Source: Astrothelium macrocarpum
Lineage: Eukaryota; Ascomycota; Dothideomycetes; Trypetheliales; Trypetheliaceae
NCBI GenBank assembly: GCA_021030915.1
Contig: JAGEMR010000028.1
Span: 124,001 to 188,000, forward strand
Direction: 5' to 3'
DNA: 64,000 nt
Below the pieces are notes generated by a model. That model did no database searches and was not told the origin of the DNA. It worked only from the letters and a program-made list of their open reading frames with translations. Below are positions 11,534 through 22,029 of the stretch, piece by piece. The translations under genes and the position numbers were made by a program. Position 1 is the first letter of the stretch. Each line of letters starts with the position of its first letter.

Positions 11534-11955
11534 TTTGTGTTTTAGATGTGTCCAAAACGGTGCCTACGAAGTAGTTGGTAAATAGCACCTTCCACAAAGC
11601 GTGGGTGCACAGAGTTCGAATTTCCGGAACAATTATGCTATTTCCCAAGGCCCGTGCCAGAAGGCTATCAGAGACTGGAAGATTATGAATTCTCCGACCA
11701 GGTATGTACGTAGTCGAGGACGAGACGTCGAGGGGTGGTGAGTGGTCGGTCTTGGCATTACTGTTGCCGAACCTAAACCTTGACTGACGCGCGCTTGATG
11801 TTTGCCTGCCCGGAGCTGCTTGTACACTCACCTCTTCCAACCGGATCTTACTCTTCCTTGCCTCTTCGCCGATTCTCACTCGGACCTATTTGTAAACCAG
11901 AAACATCTTTGGAGCTCCTCTCAATCCATCACGTCCGTGTAGAAGACGTCCCACC
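11534..11955. other. Divergent promoter region bem46/pre3
   Basis: This 422 bp region lies between divergent starts. It should carry both promoters. No other gene is supported. Confidence 0.55.
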
Positions 11956-12898
11956 ATGCTCTACGGACAAGGCACTGGCATGCTTGGAGAAGGTAGACTT
12001 AATCCATTTGTTCTCAAAGCAAGTCTAATGTCTCCCAGATGGAATTCATGTTGATATGAACCACCTGAAGCATGGCGAAGTCAAGTAAGCATTCATACCG
12101 GAATCGCAAAAGTTCAAGTTGCTGACGTTAATGCACAGCTTGGGTACGTCCATGTAAGTACGCCTGATTGCGCTATCGACAAACCTTTTGCGTTTTAGAG
12201 CCTTTGAATCCAGTTTCCGTGCGAGGGACCGGCTGCTGACAACACAAAGCATGGCAATCAATTTCAAGGATGGTGTTATTCTTGGCGCGGACAGCAGAAC
12301 GACGACTGGGGCGTACATCGCAAACCGAGTTACAGACAAACTTACTCAAGTGCATGACACCATCTGGTGCTGTAGATCGGGTTCAGCGGCAGATACACAA
12401 GCAGTGGCAGATATCGTCCAATACCACCTTGGCATGTATGGGATATCCAACGATGAGCCACCTACAACTCAAACTGCTGCTGCCTTGTTTCAAGAGCTAT
12501 GTTACAACAACAAAGATCAGTTGACGTGCGTCATCTCATAGTAACCGAGCAGAGTAAGGGGCTAATGGTTTTCTAGTGCTGGAATGATCATCGCCGGATA
12601 CGATCACAAGCATGGGGGTCAAGTCTACTCGATACCGATCGGTGGATCTCTTCACAAACAAGCTTACGCCATTGGTGGTTCGGGCTCAACGTACATCTAC
12701 GGGTTTTGCGATGCAAACTGGAGAGAGAATATGACAGAGCAGGAGGGCATTGAGTTTGTCAAAGGAGCATTGCGAGAAGCTATAAAATGGGACGGAAGTT
12801 CGGGAGGTGTAATCAGATTAATGGTGCTCACCGCTCGGGGGGCGCAACGGCATCTTTATCTACCAGATCAGAACTATGTGGGTCCTGGGCTGCAGTGA
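11956..12898 (+). CDS. pre3: 20S proteasome subunit beta1 (Pre3/PSMB6, caspase-like)
   Basis: The model is join(11956..11992,12039..12084,12139..12153,12250..12525,12577..12898), 231 aa. It is a catalytic beta subunit of the 20S core that cleaves after acidic residues. The propeptide (ending HGEVNLG) is split over three tiny exons, including a 15 nt exon encoding LGTSI that contains the mature N-terminal Thr nucleophile. The mature part has MAINFKDGVILGADSRTTTG with the catalytic Lys region, WCCRSGSAADTQA, GGSGSTYIYG and KWDGSSGGVIR. All four introns are GT-AG, and the phases join without loss of the conserved sequence. The first exon (MLYGQGTGMLGE) is less conserved, so the exact ATG is slightly uncertain. 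Confidence 0.93.
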
Positions 12899-14135
12899 GT
12901 AGCCGGATTCTTTCCTAGCTGTTTAATCATCAGCCAGCGCATGCATCTTGTACAGTAGGATGAGATAATTTAGATGGAACATTACTTAACGTGGGGTGTG
13001 GTGTTAGATAAGGAGGTGATTTGCCAAGCCAAGCTGTGATACGGGGGCCAAGACGACGCAGATGGGAGGCTACAGGTGTGGAAAAGCAATACAAGCTGAC
13101 AGAGCAACCCCCCCGAAGGCGTCGGAGCGGAATGGCGGGACGAGAGGCTAGGTGCGTAGTAGGTAGTAGGTGGGTATCATGTTTGCTCGGCCCGGTCCCT
13201 CGAGTCTATTGTCAAGCCACTCATGTCGGCAGACGGGTGACAGCGTGGGATGGGACAGAGCTAATGCGCAATGAATGGTACAGGTGCACGCCTCTCACGA
13301 CGCATGCGCCGACGTGTACCCATCCAAAGGACAGATGCAAGAGACCAGCATTAGGCGCAGAGGGTTTCGGGAGGGTCGTGGCCGGCTTCAGGGTCTGGGG
13401 CATGCTCAGAAATTGGGTCGGGATAGGGGTGAGGGGCTAGAAACAGGAGAGATGGAATTAGCAGTGTAGCAGATGACGGGGCGCGCAGCAGCAGGGAGAC
13501 GCTGTCCCGCCCCGGCCTCGCCATCCTCTTGTGCCGCCTTGTTCTTCCCATCCACGCATCTCAATTTTTGCCCTCGCATTCACCACCTGCTCATCTTCTC
13601 AACGCTCGTCCCGTCCCATTCACTTCTGCTGCGGCACTTGATACCCGCACGGCCGTCGAGCGTTGTCCAATTCACTTTGGTTACGGTGCTCTGAAGCTGA
13701 GGCCGGGAGCGCGTGGAATGCTCGACCAGGTTCGTATTGTCTTTCAGTCGCCATCGTCGCGGGCAGTGCCACCAAGACTGCCCTGTCCGTCTCCTACTCC
13801 GCCTCCACTATCGCGAGCCGTATCTGTCTGCCCTTGAGAAGCCAAATCGCTTTGGACGTGTGAGTGTTGGGGCGGTCGCAAACACCTTGGCGGAAGATCG
13901 CCAGGTAGCGTCATCTCTCACTCGACCAGGGCCCATCCTCAACCTCCTACACCCTTCGAACCGGTGAATCCACACACCCACCTGCCCTTGCCTCCCGAAT
14001 CTCTGTTCAACACGTCGTTCCATTTCTGAACGGAGCCGTCTCGTGGCACTGCCTTTACTTGTGGTCATCACGTAACGCTAATCGCCATTCCATCTCGTGC
14101 AGATTCGCTCCCTTCACCCTCTGCGATAGGCTAAC
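12899..14135. other. Intergenic, upstream of cyclin gene
   Basis: This 1.24 kb stretch contains a C/T-rich region from about 13500 to 14100, typical of fungal promoters and 5' UTRs. I see no conserved coding sequence in the short overlapping ORFs. Confidence 0.5.
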
Positions 14136-15652
14136 ATGGGCTCCTTGGTAATCAGCGACGTCGTCACCCACTTTCCCCATCAACAGGGTATCTTCGGTGG
14201 GGAATCGCATCACCCCCATAATCCGCCCCCGGACCAGGAGCCTTATTGCGCGCCTCCTTCGTTCGCGTCGACAGAGCACTTGCGCACGCGACCGTCTGCA
14301 GCCTCGGATATATCCATGACTGACAGCGATACAAGAGCTTCAGGCTCAAATTACACGACACAACAACAGCAAACAACTCCCGCTGTCCATTCTGAACACC
14401 CGACTTCTCAGCCTCAACAATCTTCACAAAATATCCCCTCGAGCCCGCGATCCGCAAGCCATGCGACCTCTTATGCCCCTAATCCTGCACAGCAAAATCT
14501 CTCTCGAGATGCTGCTTCTGGAACCTCTTCTTCAGTGCAATCCCCAGCACGATCCATTAGATCTACCATTGATTCGGCGCCTGGTACACCGAATCGCATA
14601 AAAGTCCGTGATCTCGCACATATACAAAGCTTTGCAACAGAAGATTCGAGCGCGTTTGCACCCGGAATATCACGACGGGCGGGAGGGCTCGATGATGTTG
14701 CACCACAGTACGAAATCAGCTCCATGCCAGTCACGGATATAATCGAGATGGTGGCGGGGCTTCTGACAAAGATTACTACCACGAATGATCGGCAACATGA
14801 GCATCTGCATAGACAGATTCCACCCATTGAAGGCACTGCGAGTTTGAGCCAGCAAACCACTAGTGTTCTTGCGTTCCATGGAAAGAACGTACCAAGCATC
14901 ACTATTTTGAGCTACTTGGCACGAATCCACAAATACTGTCCGACTACGTACGAGGTTTTCTTGAGTCTGCTAGTTTACTTTGATCGCATGACGGAACGGG
15001 TTAACGCTGGTCCTATGCAGAGTTTACGGCAGATGAATCAGCAGGCTTATGAACAAAATGCAACCATTGGGCAACGTAGCGACAGTTCAGCTTCTTCGGC
15101 TACTGCACGACCGCCTTCTACGCAGAATCCTCCCGTTCCTGCACCTGCAACCGCGACGCCTCCATCAGCTGGAGCATCTGCAGGATCTGAAAAGCCACCG
15201 GAAATGGACGCTGCAAGAGCCCCACAAAGCCCGACACCTCCGTCATCAGGAGGTCCGAGCCCAGAGATTGATCCTTATAATCTTTCTCACTTCTTCGTAG
15301 TAGATAGCTTTAATATTCACCGATTGGTGATTGCAGGCGTGACATGCGCTAGTAAATTCTTTTCGGACATATTCTACACCAATTCTAGATATGCAAAGGT
15401 ATGCCAATAATTTTTTTCATCTTGTCTCCATATCTTGCCCCGAAGCTAACATGTGTCTAGGTCGGAGGTCTCCCTCTAGTTGAATTGAACCATCTGGAGT
15501 TGCAATTCCTCCTACTTAACGACTTTAGACTGGCAATTCCAGCAGAAGAAATGGAAGCTTATGGTACAATGCTTGTTGAGTTCTATGCTCGTGAGGTGGT
15601 TGCGCAGCGACAAGGCCGACGAGCAATGGAGGGCATGTATCCTGCTTCCTAG
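14136..15652 (+). CDS. Pho80/PCL-type cyclin (Pho85-kinase partner)
   Basis: The model is join(14136..15398,15461..15652), 484 aa. The first roughly 190 residues are Ser/Gln/Pro-rich and low complexity. The cyclin fold begins at MPVTDIIEMVAGLLTKI and includes ILSYLARIHKYCPTTYEVFLSLLVYFDRM. A Pro/Ser-rich insertion of about 85 residues follows, and then FNIHRLVIAGVTCASKFFSDIFYTNSRYAKVGGLPLVELNHLELQFLLLNDFRL. That block is the PCL/Pho80 signature and is interrupted by the 62 nt intron after YAK. Partners in this family direct Pho85-like CDKs in phosphate signalling, glycogen metabolism and polarity. The specific paralogue (Pho80 or Pcl6/7) cannot be fixed by eye. Confidence 0.88.
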
Positions 15653-16479
15653 ATATCCATTTCAACAGAGGAAATTGCCACCCCTCGATTTCACCAACCA
15701 GACGCCCATTTCGGAGTCATGGACAATTGAAAGCCCTGGTTCCGAATGAGTAGTACTGGATTTCATTTGACGGCCAGTTCCTTTTTCGAAACGGGACTTG
15801 AATTGACCCCTTGCATCAATATCACCTTCATCATACGCTTTCACTTCATCGGCATCACTAGAAAGCTCTTCTAGGAGCTTTGCATAGACTACGACTCTAT
15901 ACCCCAATATTCACCATTGTTTATTGCTTCACTTCCTTCATCATGGCGATGCTTTGCAACATGGGACTTGCGCGAGAAGAACGTCTGGCTGATGCGGCTA
16001 TGGATTTTTAGCTGCATGGGGAGTTTGTTTGTTGGTCGGGATACGGGAAACTCTTCTCTAATTTAACCTTTTTTTTTTTCATGAGTAATGACCTCTATGC
16101 TGTGCCGGGTTTAACCTAACGGCAAGGGACTATTAGGTCCCTCATCTTCTCTTTTGTGCTGGACCTGCGGAGACATAGAGCGGAGTAAAGGCGCTTTTTC
16201 GGCTTCAAGGGGAATGTGCAAGGCGATGTGGTGTTGAGGGCACGGGGATTAGTAGAGAGTAGTATGAGAGAGCATTACACACTTTTATGTTCATGTTTTT
16301 GCATAACACGTAGATGTGGTTAACAAATCTATCCAGTCTCTGAAACGTGATTCCATTTCCGACTACTTGTTTCGAAAATCCACATATTGCTAGACCGTGA
16401 CGAAGAACTCTCTCCCAGTCGCTTGAGTACGCTAATCACTATAAACTGATATATGTTAAAACCACGTATCTCACAGTAT
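15653..16479. other. Convergent spacer cyclin/rcy1
   Basis: This 827 bp spacer lies between two stops. A T10 tract occurs near 16070, compatible with 3' UTR or terminator sequence. No supported gene. Confidence 0.5.
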
Positions 16480-19400
16480 TTACATGACTAAACATCCGAT
16501 CCCATACATGGCTCTCTCGACGTCTCGTCTCACAACAAGCCAATCAGCACGCCGTTCTGCAAATTCATACATTTCCTCTGCCGTGATAACACCATGATAC
16601 CGACCCGCGTCAGCCACCACCGTAGCGATATCCTTGGCGTGTTTGGAATCGATTAGGTAAATTTGTGAGAGTTCACGAAGTGCAGTAAAGTACGGAGTCA
16701 GCGGTTTCTGGCGAAGGGAGCTGATGAAGAGAGTATAGTGGTTGATATCACTAATAAATGTTAGTCAAAATAGACACGTTGGTGCGGAACAAGGATGCAG
16801 GTGAATTACAAAAACAACCAAGGGCAAAAATCGAAACTACGACACTCGCCAAAAAAATTACAAACTCACCTGATCAACTTCACAGCGCCATCCGCACTAA
16901 TCCGCTGCCTCTTCAAATGCTTCCCCAGCACCGCAAACAGCCTCTGCCCCACCTCCTGATTAAACACATCCAGCACATTCTTCTCCGCGCTCCCCACCAA
17001 CATGCCCGTATGCCTCGCCAACAACTCCACCACCCTCAGCGCCGCCTCGCTGGGCCCCACATCCACCACGCCCTCCCCTCCTCCAGCAACCACGCCCGGG
17101 TTGTAGTCGGTCGGTTTTTGCACCGTCGCACACACAAACTCGACCTCGTCCATCAGCACGTCGATGCCGCGGTGCAGGCCCGCGGCCACGCGCTCGTCCA
17201 GCATCTGCTCGAAGCGCTTCTTCTCCTTGAGCGCGGGCGCCAGGAAGTCGTCGCCGTCGATCAGTGAGGCTTGCACCAGCTGCTGCAGGAAGAAGACGTC
17301 GAGCATTTGCTGGATCAGGTCGCCGACGTTGACGAGCTCGAGGAAGGTGACGAGGGGCGTGACGGGTTGCGGGGCGGCGGGGGGAGAGGCTGGGTTGTTG
17401 GAGGGTGGCGGTTGTGTGGTGGCGGTTGGAGTGGTGCTGGTGCTGGTGCGAGGGTTGTACGCGGCGAGGTGGTCGACGGCTTTGTCGAAGCCGCCTTTGA
17501 TGTGCCGGATGCCAAGGACTTTGAGGAGGGAGATGAAGATGGCTTCGCATTTGTCTTTGGCCTTGGCAGCGGTGGGGAGGTGCGGGTCGACTTTGGCGAA
17601 GATGGCGAGGCGCTCGATGCTGGATTGGCCAATGTGTACGAGGTTGAGCGCGACTTCGATGCTGAAGAGGGAGCGGATGCCTTCGAGTTTGGAGTTCATG
17701 ATGGCGGCTTTGGCGGCGAGTTCGGTGGTTGGGAGGTTTTCCGGTCGCTGGGAAGGTGAGGGGGGACGAGAGCCGGGGTTTGAAGGTGATGGTATGGGAC
17801 TTGCAGTTCTTGATGGTGGTTCTAGACTGCCTCCTGTATAACTTCCAGTATGACTTGTAGATCGGTTCAATGGTTTGGGGGCTGTAAACGGAGATGACAT
17901 GCTCGGAAGAACGTTGACTGGCATCATGACGACTTTTCGGAAAGATTTCAAAAAGTCATTCTTTGCAGCTTGGCGGGTAACATTTGACATGAACATGGAC
18001 TCTGTTGTCGCTTCTTGTTCTGATCTTTGCCTTTCCCAGGCATCTACTTCTGCATCGCATCTCATTTTAAAGTACTCAAGCTCCTTTTCCATATAGGGAT
18101 CGACATATGGATCAAAGCATTGCACAATAAGCTTATGAACCTTTTCTTTAAAATCTGGTTTGGAAGCATTCGAAGGTTTCAGCGATATTTCAAACTGGCG
18201 TAGTTGATCATACGTGTTAGACACAGCTTTTAGATAGCACTCCAGCGTTCGGCCGCGGGCCTCGCGAAAGAGGTTGTCCAGATAGCCAAGAATCACCTCG
18301 TCCACTGTTCTTCGAATAAAGGGGAAGAGAACGTCGACTGAAGACGGAAAAACTCGATCAATGATAGATCCTTGCTCATTTAAGGCAGTTGCAAGTCGAC
18401 GAAAGAATTCGGCAGAAGCTTGCATGTTGATATTGTCCGAAGAGACTCCACTCAGAGCGTCGGTAGGTCTTCCAAGTGAATGCTTGTTCGAAATAATCAA
18501 GCTCCGGTTTATGAATACTTCGATAGCGGACGAGCCTCCATTTAATGCTACTAGAACGTTGGCATATTTTTTCATGTCACCATCTACATCTTCCGCTTGT
18601 ACACCTGACTCAAATTCTTGGAGAACCGTATTTCCGAATGTGCTCATTATTAACACTATCTTTGCTTCCCGAAGATGACCACCTTCAGCTACGTCAACCT
18701 TGGTAAATTTTCGTAGTTGTGCAAGCATTTGCGCTTGCTCTTGAGGTTGCTGGAACGTCCGAAAGATTGCGCTATCGCTGTAGCTTTGGGCGATCAAGAG
18801 ATCAAAATAATAGGGAGCAAGCGTTCCGTGTATCTTTCCATATTCTTGCCTGGCCCCACCGCGTATGGAACGAGCTTTGGACATGACTTGCAGGATATCA
18901 TGAGGGCTCTTCGGCGAGTCCAGAAGGTTACTTCTGGGTCTGGTCGGGGAAAGAGATATTGCACTAAAACCATCACTCAGTGAGCCCGTAGTTGGCTTCC
19001 GTTCGGCGTTGAAGGTGGTCTTTTGTTCCACCTCTTCCATGCCAGCGGCGTCAAAGAGTGTCTCGTTTTGCAGAATCTCGCCATGGTATCCCCCTTTTGA
19101 GCCATTCATCTTTTCATTGCCAGATCTGACTATCCGAGGCGCGTCATCATTTTCTTTGGCTCGTTGCGTGTCAACTCTCTTTCTGAAAGCTTCGTCCTGG
19201 CGCCGTCTCGCCTCAACTTCATCCCAGCAATTCATGGATTTTAATTTTTGGATCCACCGTGTGTCATCATAAACCATATCCCTCATTCGCCGCGAGGTGC
19301 GTGCAAAACGAATCAACTCAGGCCCAGGCAAGAGGTCCAGGATGATAGCGATTAATTCTGAATGTGGCAATGGTTAGGATGTTCTGAAGACGTCGGAAAG

Positions 19401-19518
19401 AGTCCTTGCCTGCGGGTAGAACAGGTTTGCTATTCACTATCTGTGTGGCACGCAAAGGTGCGAATAGATCTTTCTTCGAAGGCCCGCCGCTCCCCGTATT
19501 TCTTTTGTACGTGGACAT
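16480..19518 (-). CDS. rcy1: Recyclin-1: F-box protein with Sec10-like region and CAAX box
   Basis: The model is complement(join(16480..16750,16870..19357,19410..19518)), 955 aa. Fungal recyclins (Rcy1, Pof6) work in endosome-to-Golgi recycling and pair with Skp1. The F-box lies at about residues 34-75 (VLPAELIAIILDLLPGPELIRFARTSRR...YDDTRWI). A long exocyst Sec10-like helical region follows, and the protein ends Cys-Leu-Val-Met, a prenylatable CAAX motif. The F-box is restored only if the 52 nt first intron is a GC-AG intron (donor GCAAGG, branch-like CCTAAC). The region around residues 550-800 (16900-17750) has long Ser/Pro/Thr inserts within a C-to-G skew island. Assignment is from domain order. 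Confidence 0.92.
16880..17760. other. C-to-G skew island (rcy1 3' half)
   Basis: C-rich from about 16880 to 17110, mixed GC-rich to about 17290, then G-rich to about 17760. Host gene on minus strand. Ends abruptly on the right. Confidence 0.8.
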
Positions 19519-22029
19519 GATGCTTGAGGTTGCCTCATCCAGGAAAAGGCAACTGGATGTATCAATTGAGACATGGGTAACAGATAATCACTGTATGTTT
19601 TCCTGGGGAGCCGCAAACTCCATGCAGAAAAAGGCATAGAGTACATGTAAATAGGTATTGTCAGGCATGTGGTTCCTGAAAAGATATGCGTTGGCTCGGT
19701 GCGCCATGGTAACTAGCCGGGAAAGTTGGGAACGTCTGTGGCGTTTGATCATCGCTCCCATGGCTAAGTCCTCCGATGCAAGGAGTGACGTGAGAAATAA
19801 GCAAACACAAAACAACAAGAACTTCTAGACTCTTGCTCCTTATAACGCACATGCCGAACGAGAATTAAAGAGCGAGATCGTCCATTGGGACAGGTCGTGA
19901 TCATTTCAAAGTCAGTCAAGGCCACAAGGTGGCTCAACATGATCCAATGTAAACAATTACTCATTTTCTCAATTGACATAGTCTAGTTTCATTCATATTC
20001 AGGTAGTTATTTTCTCGATCTCTACGCATGTTCATGAAGATGCACCACATCTTACGTTCCAGTAAAATGGTCTCATCTCGGACATCACTGCTCTATCTCT
20101 ATCAGCTTTCCTCGCTTGGATGAAAGGAGTGCTCTATTATCTTTGGCTTTCGCGGATACGGAGATGAGATTTGACACAGCGATGATGAGGTCGTCGTCTC
20201 CGACAATGCGCAGATTTTGCACGTCAACTATATGGAGATATCTACTCATTTCTCTGTTTCAACAGAGAAAACTCGAAATTCAAGATTAGCATGGGTATGG
20301 TAGATGATGAGCAGGTGCTCAAGATTTCGTGTGACAATTGAGTAATGATTTGTTGTTGTAGAAAAGCCAGTGATACGTCATAGCAAGCTTTTCGCTGCCA
20401 ATAAATAAAAATATTCATGGAAAAGTAATCCATCCAATACTTGCAATGTAGAGAAATCTAAGCGCTGATCCAAATATAATCCACATCCTATAAAATTTTG
20501 AAGACGTTGTTTCTGACTCTCAAATGCTGTATCAAGGAGTGTCGGAAGAAATCCCTAGTTTGCACGCCAAAATCATCGACGTAGATGTTTCCAACCTCTA
20601 CATTCAGATATAGGAGCTCCTCATCAACATCACAGCTTTTAAATCATCTATCAATTTGGACGAGAAGTCTCTTTCAAGTTTTGATCATTACAAAATGCTA
20701 GAATTTCAATCAACCGCCTGTTCTATTAGCACATAAACGGTGACATTCCTTTTGACGCCGTCTGTGGCAAGTCTGGCGATTGGTACAGCTTCAAGGATCG
20801 CGATAAAACATGTCACACGGGCAACAAGTGGAATACCCGTTAAGGAGATCCGCAATGTAATCTCGAGCGAATGAAAAGAATTTCCTAATGGCTGACCAAC
20901 GCGCATCACACCTGCACTTTTTATCATTGTCGAGGGTCTCTCACGATTGTTTGTTAATGCGACCCCCGGTGGCGCTTACATGTACACGCGTTCGACATTG
21001 TTGAGAACACCAGTAGACATCGTCACGCAGTATGGTCGATTACATGAGCGTTGGTCTAGAGAAATTGAAACTGAGAAAGGACGCGCAAACCAGTAAAAAC
21101 AATAACGGGTACAAACTGGAGGATGAAAGTTGAACCGACGATTCCTAGGTATAAATTCAAGTCATATCACTACATAGTCCTCAGACGTGCACTATAGGTG
21201 TAGGAACCCTGTTAATTGCAGTGTGTAAATTGTACCTGAGCAAGTTATTCATGGGCGCGGGCTACTAGAGCCGGTCTTTTTAGTCACGTCAAAGTAATCC
21301 AAAGTGGCGCGGAGGCTCAAGCGGAGAAGGTAAGTGCATGTGCTTATATCTCCTTCCTGGGTTTCCGCCGCATGTGCCAAGACTCGGATGCCAAGAATTC
21401 TTCCTACAGTGCAGGGTAAGTCTGACAGTCCCTTCTCTCTTCCCATCCATACGTCGACCACAGACATCAAGCCGCCAGGAAGCGTGCAGTCTCGCTGCAT
21501 CGCGCTGATCCAATGGCGTCGCTGAGGCACTCCTTGCCCTCTCCATTTGGCGGATGCTTTGTCGGCGGTTTTCTGTCTTTCCCCACACCCTCACCGCGGG
21601 CATCGTCAGCTACACTGGTGACCTTCCAGAATCATAACGAGCACGAGCTTCGCTGACGAATTTCCTGGTACTAGACTTTCTCATTCAGTGGGCCGCCGAC
21701 ACGCGTTGGGTCTCGCATCTGATGAAACAGCATACGCCCGGTGCAGTTGCTGGGTGTGCCTCACCTTTCCTATAGCTTCCACTAATCTCTAAATAATTGA
21801 AAATACCTCACGGGCGTGTCCTGTGACGCTTTATAACAGCCAAGAGTTTTCCTTTGCCTTATCTCGGCTCCGGAAATAAATTGATGAGTCTGTCCAGCCT
21901 TGCACGCTGAACCACTTATCGTCACAGCAATTACCGGCAAACTCGCTGCCGATTGCTGCGTCTGCTGCGAGCATTGCAGCTCGAGGCTTGGCACTGGACC
22001 TCTTCCATGGAGGCGAGGAGCGCTCCAGC
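19519..22029. other. Long intergenic region
   Basis: This 2.5 kb region lies between divergent starts, rcy1 on the left and palF on the right. The middle part (about 19990-21200) is AT-rich. Only short unrelated ORFs occur. It probably contains both promoters. I see no RNA gene or repeat. Confidence 0.5.
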
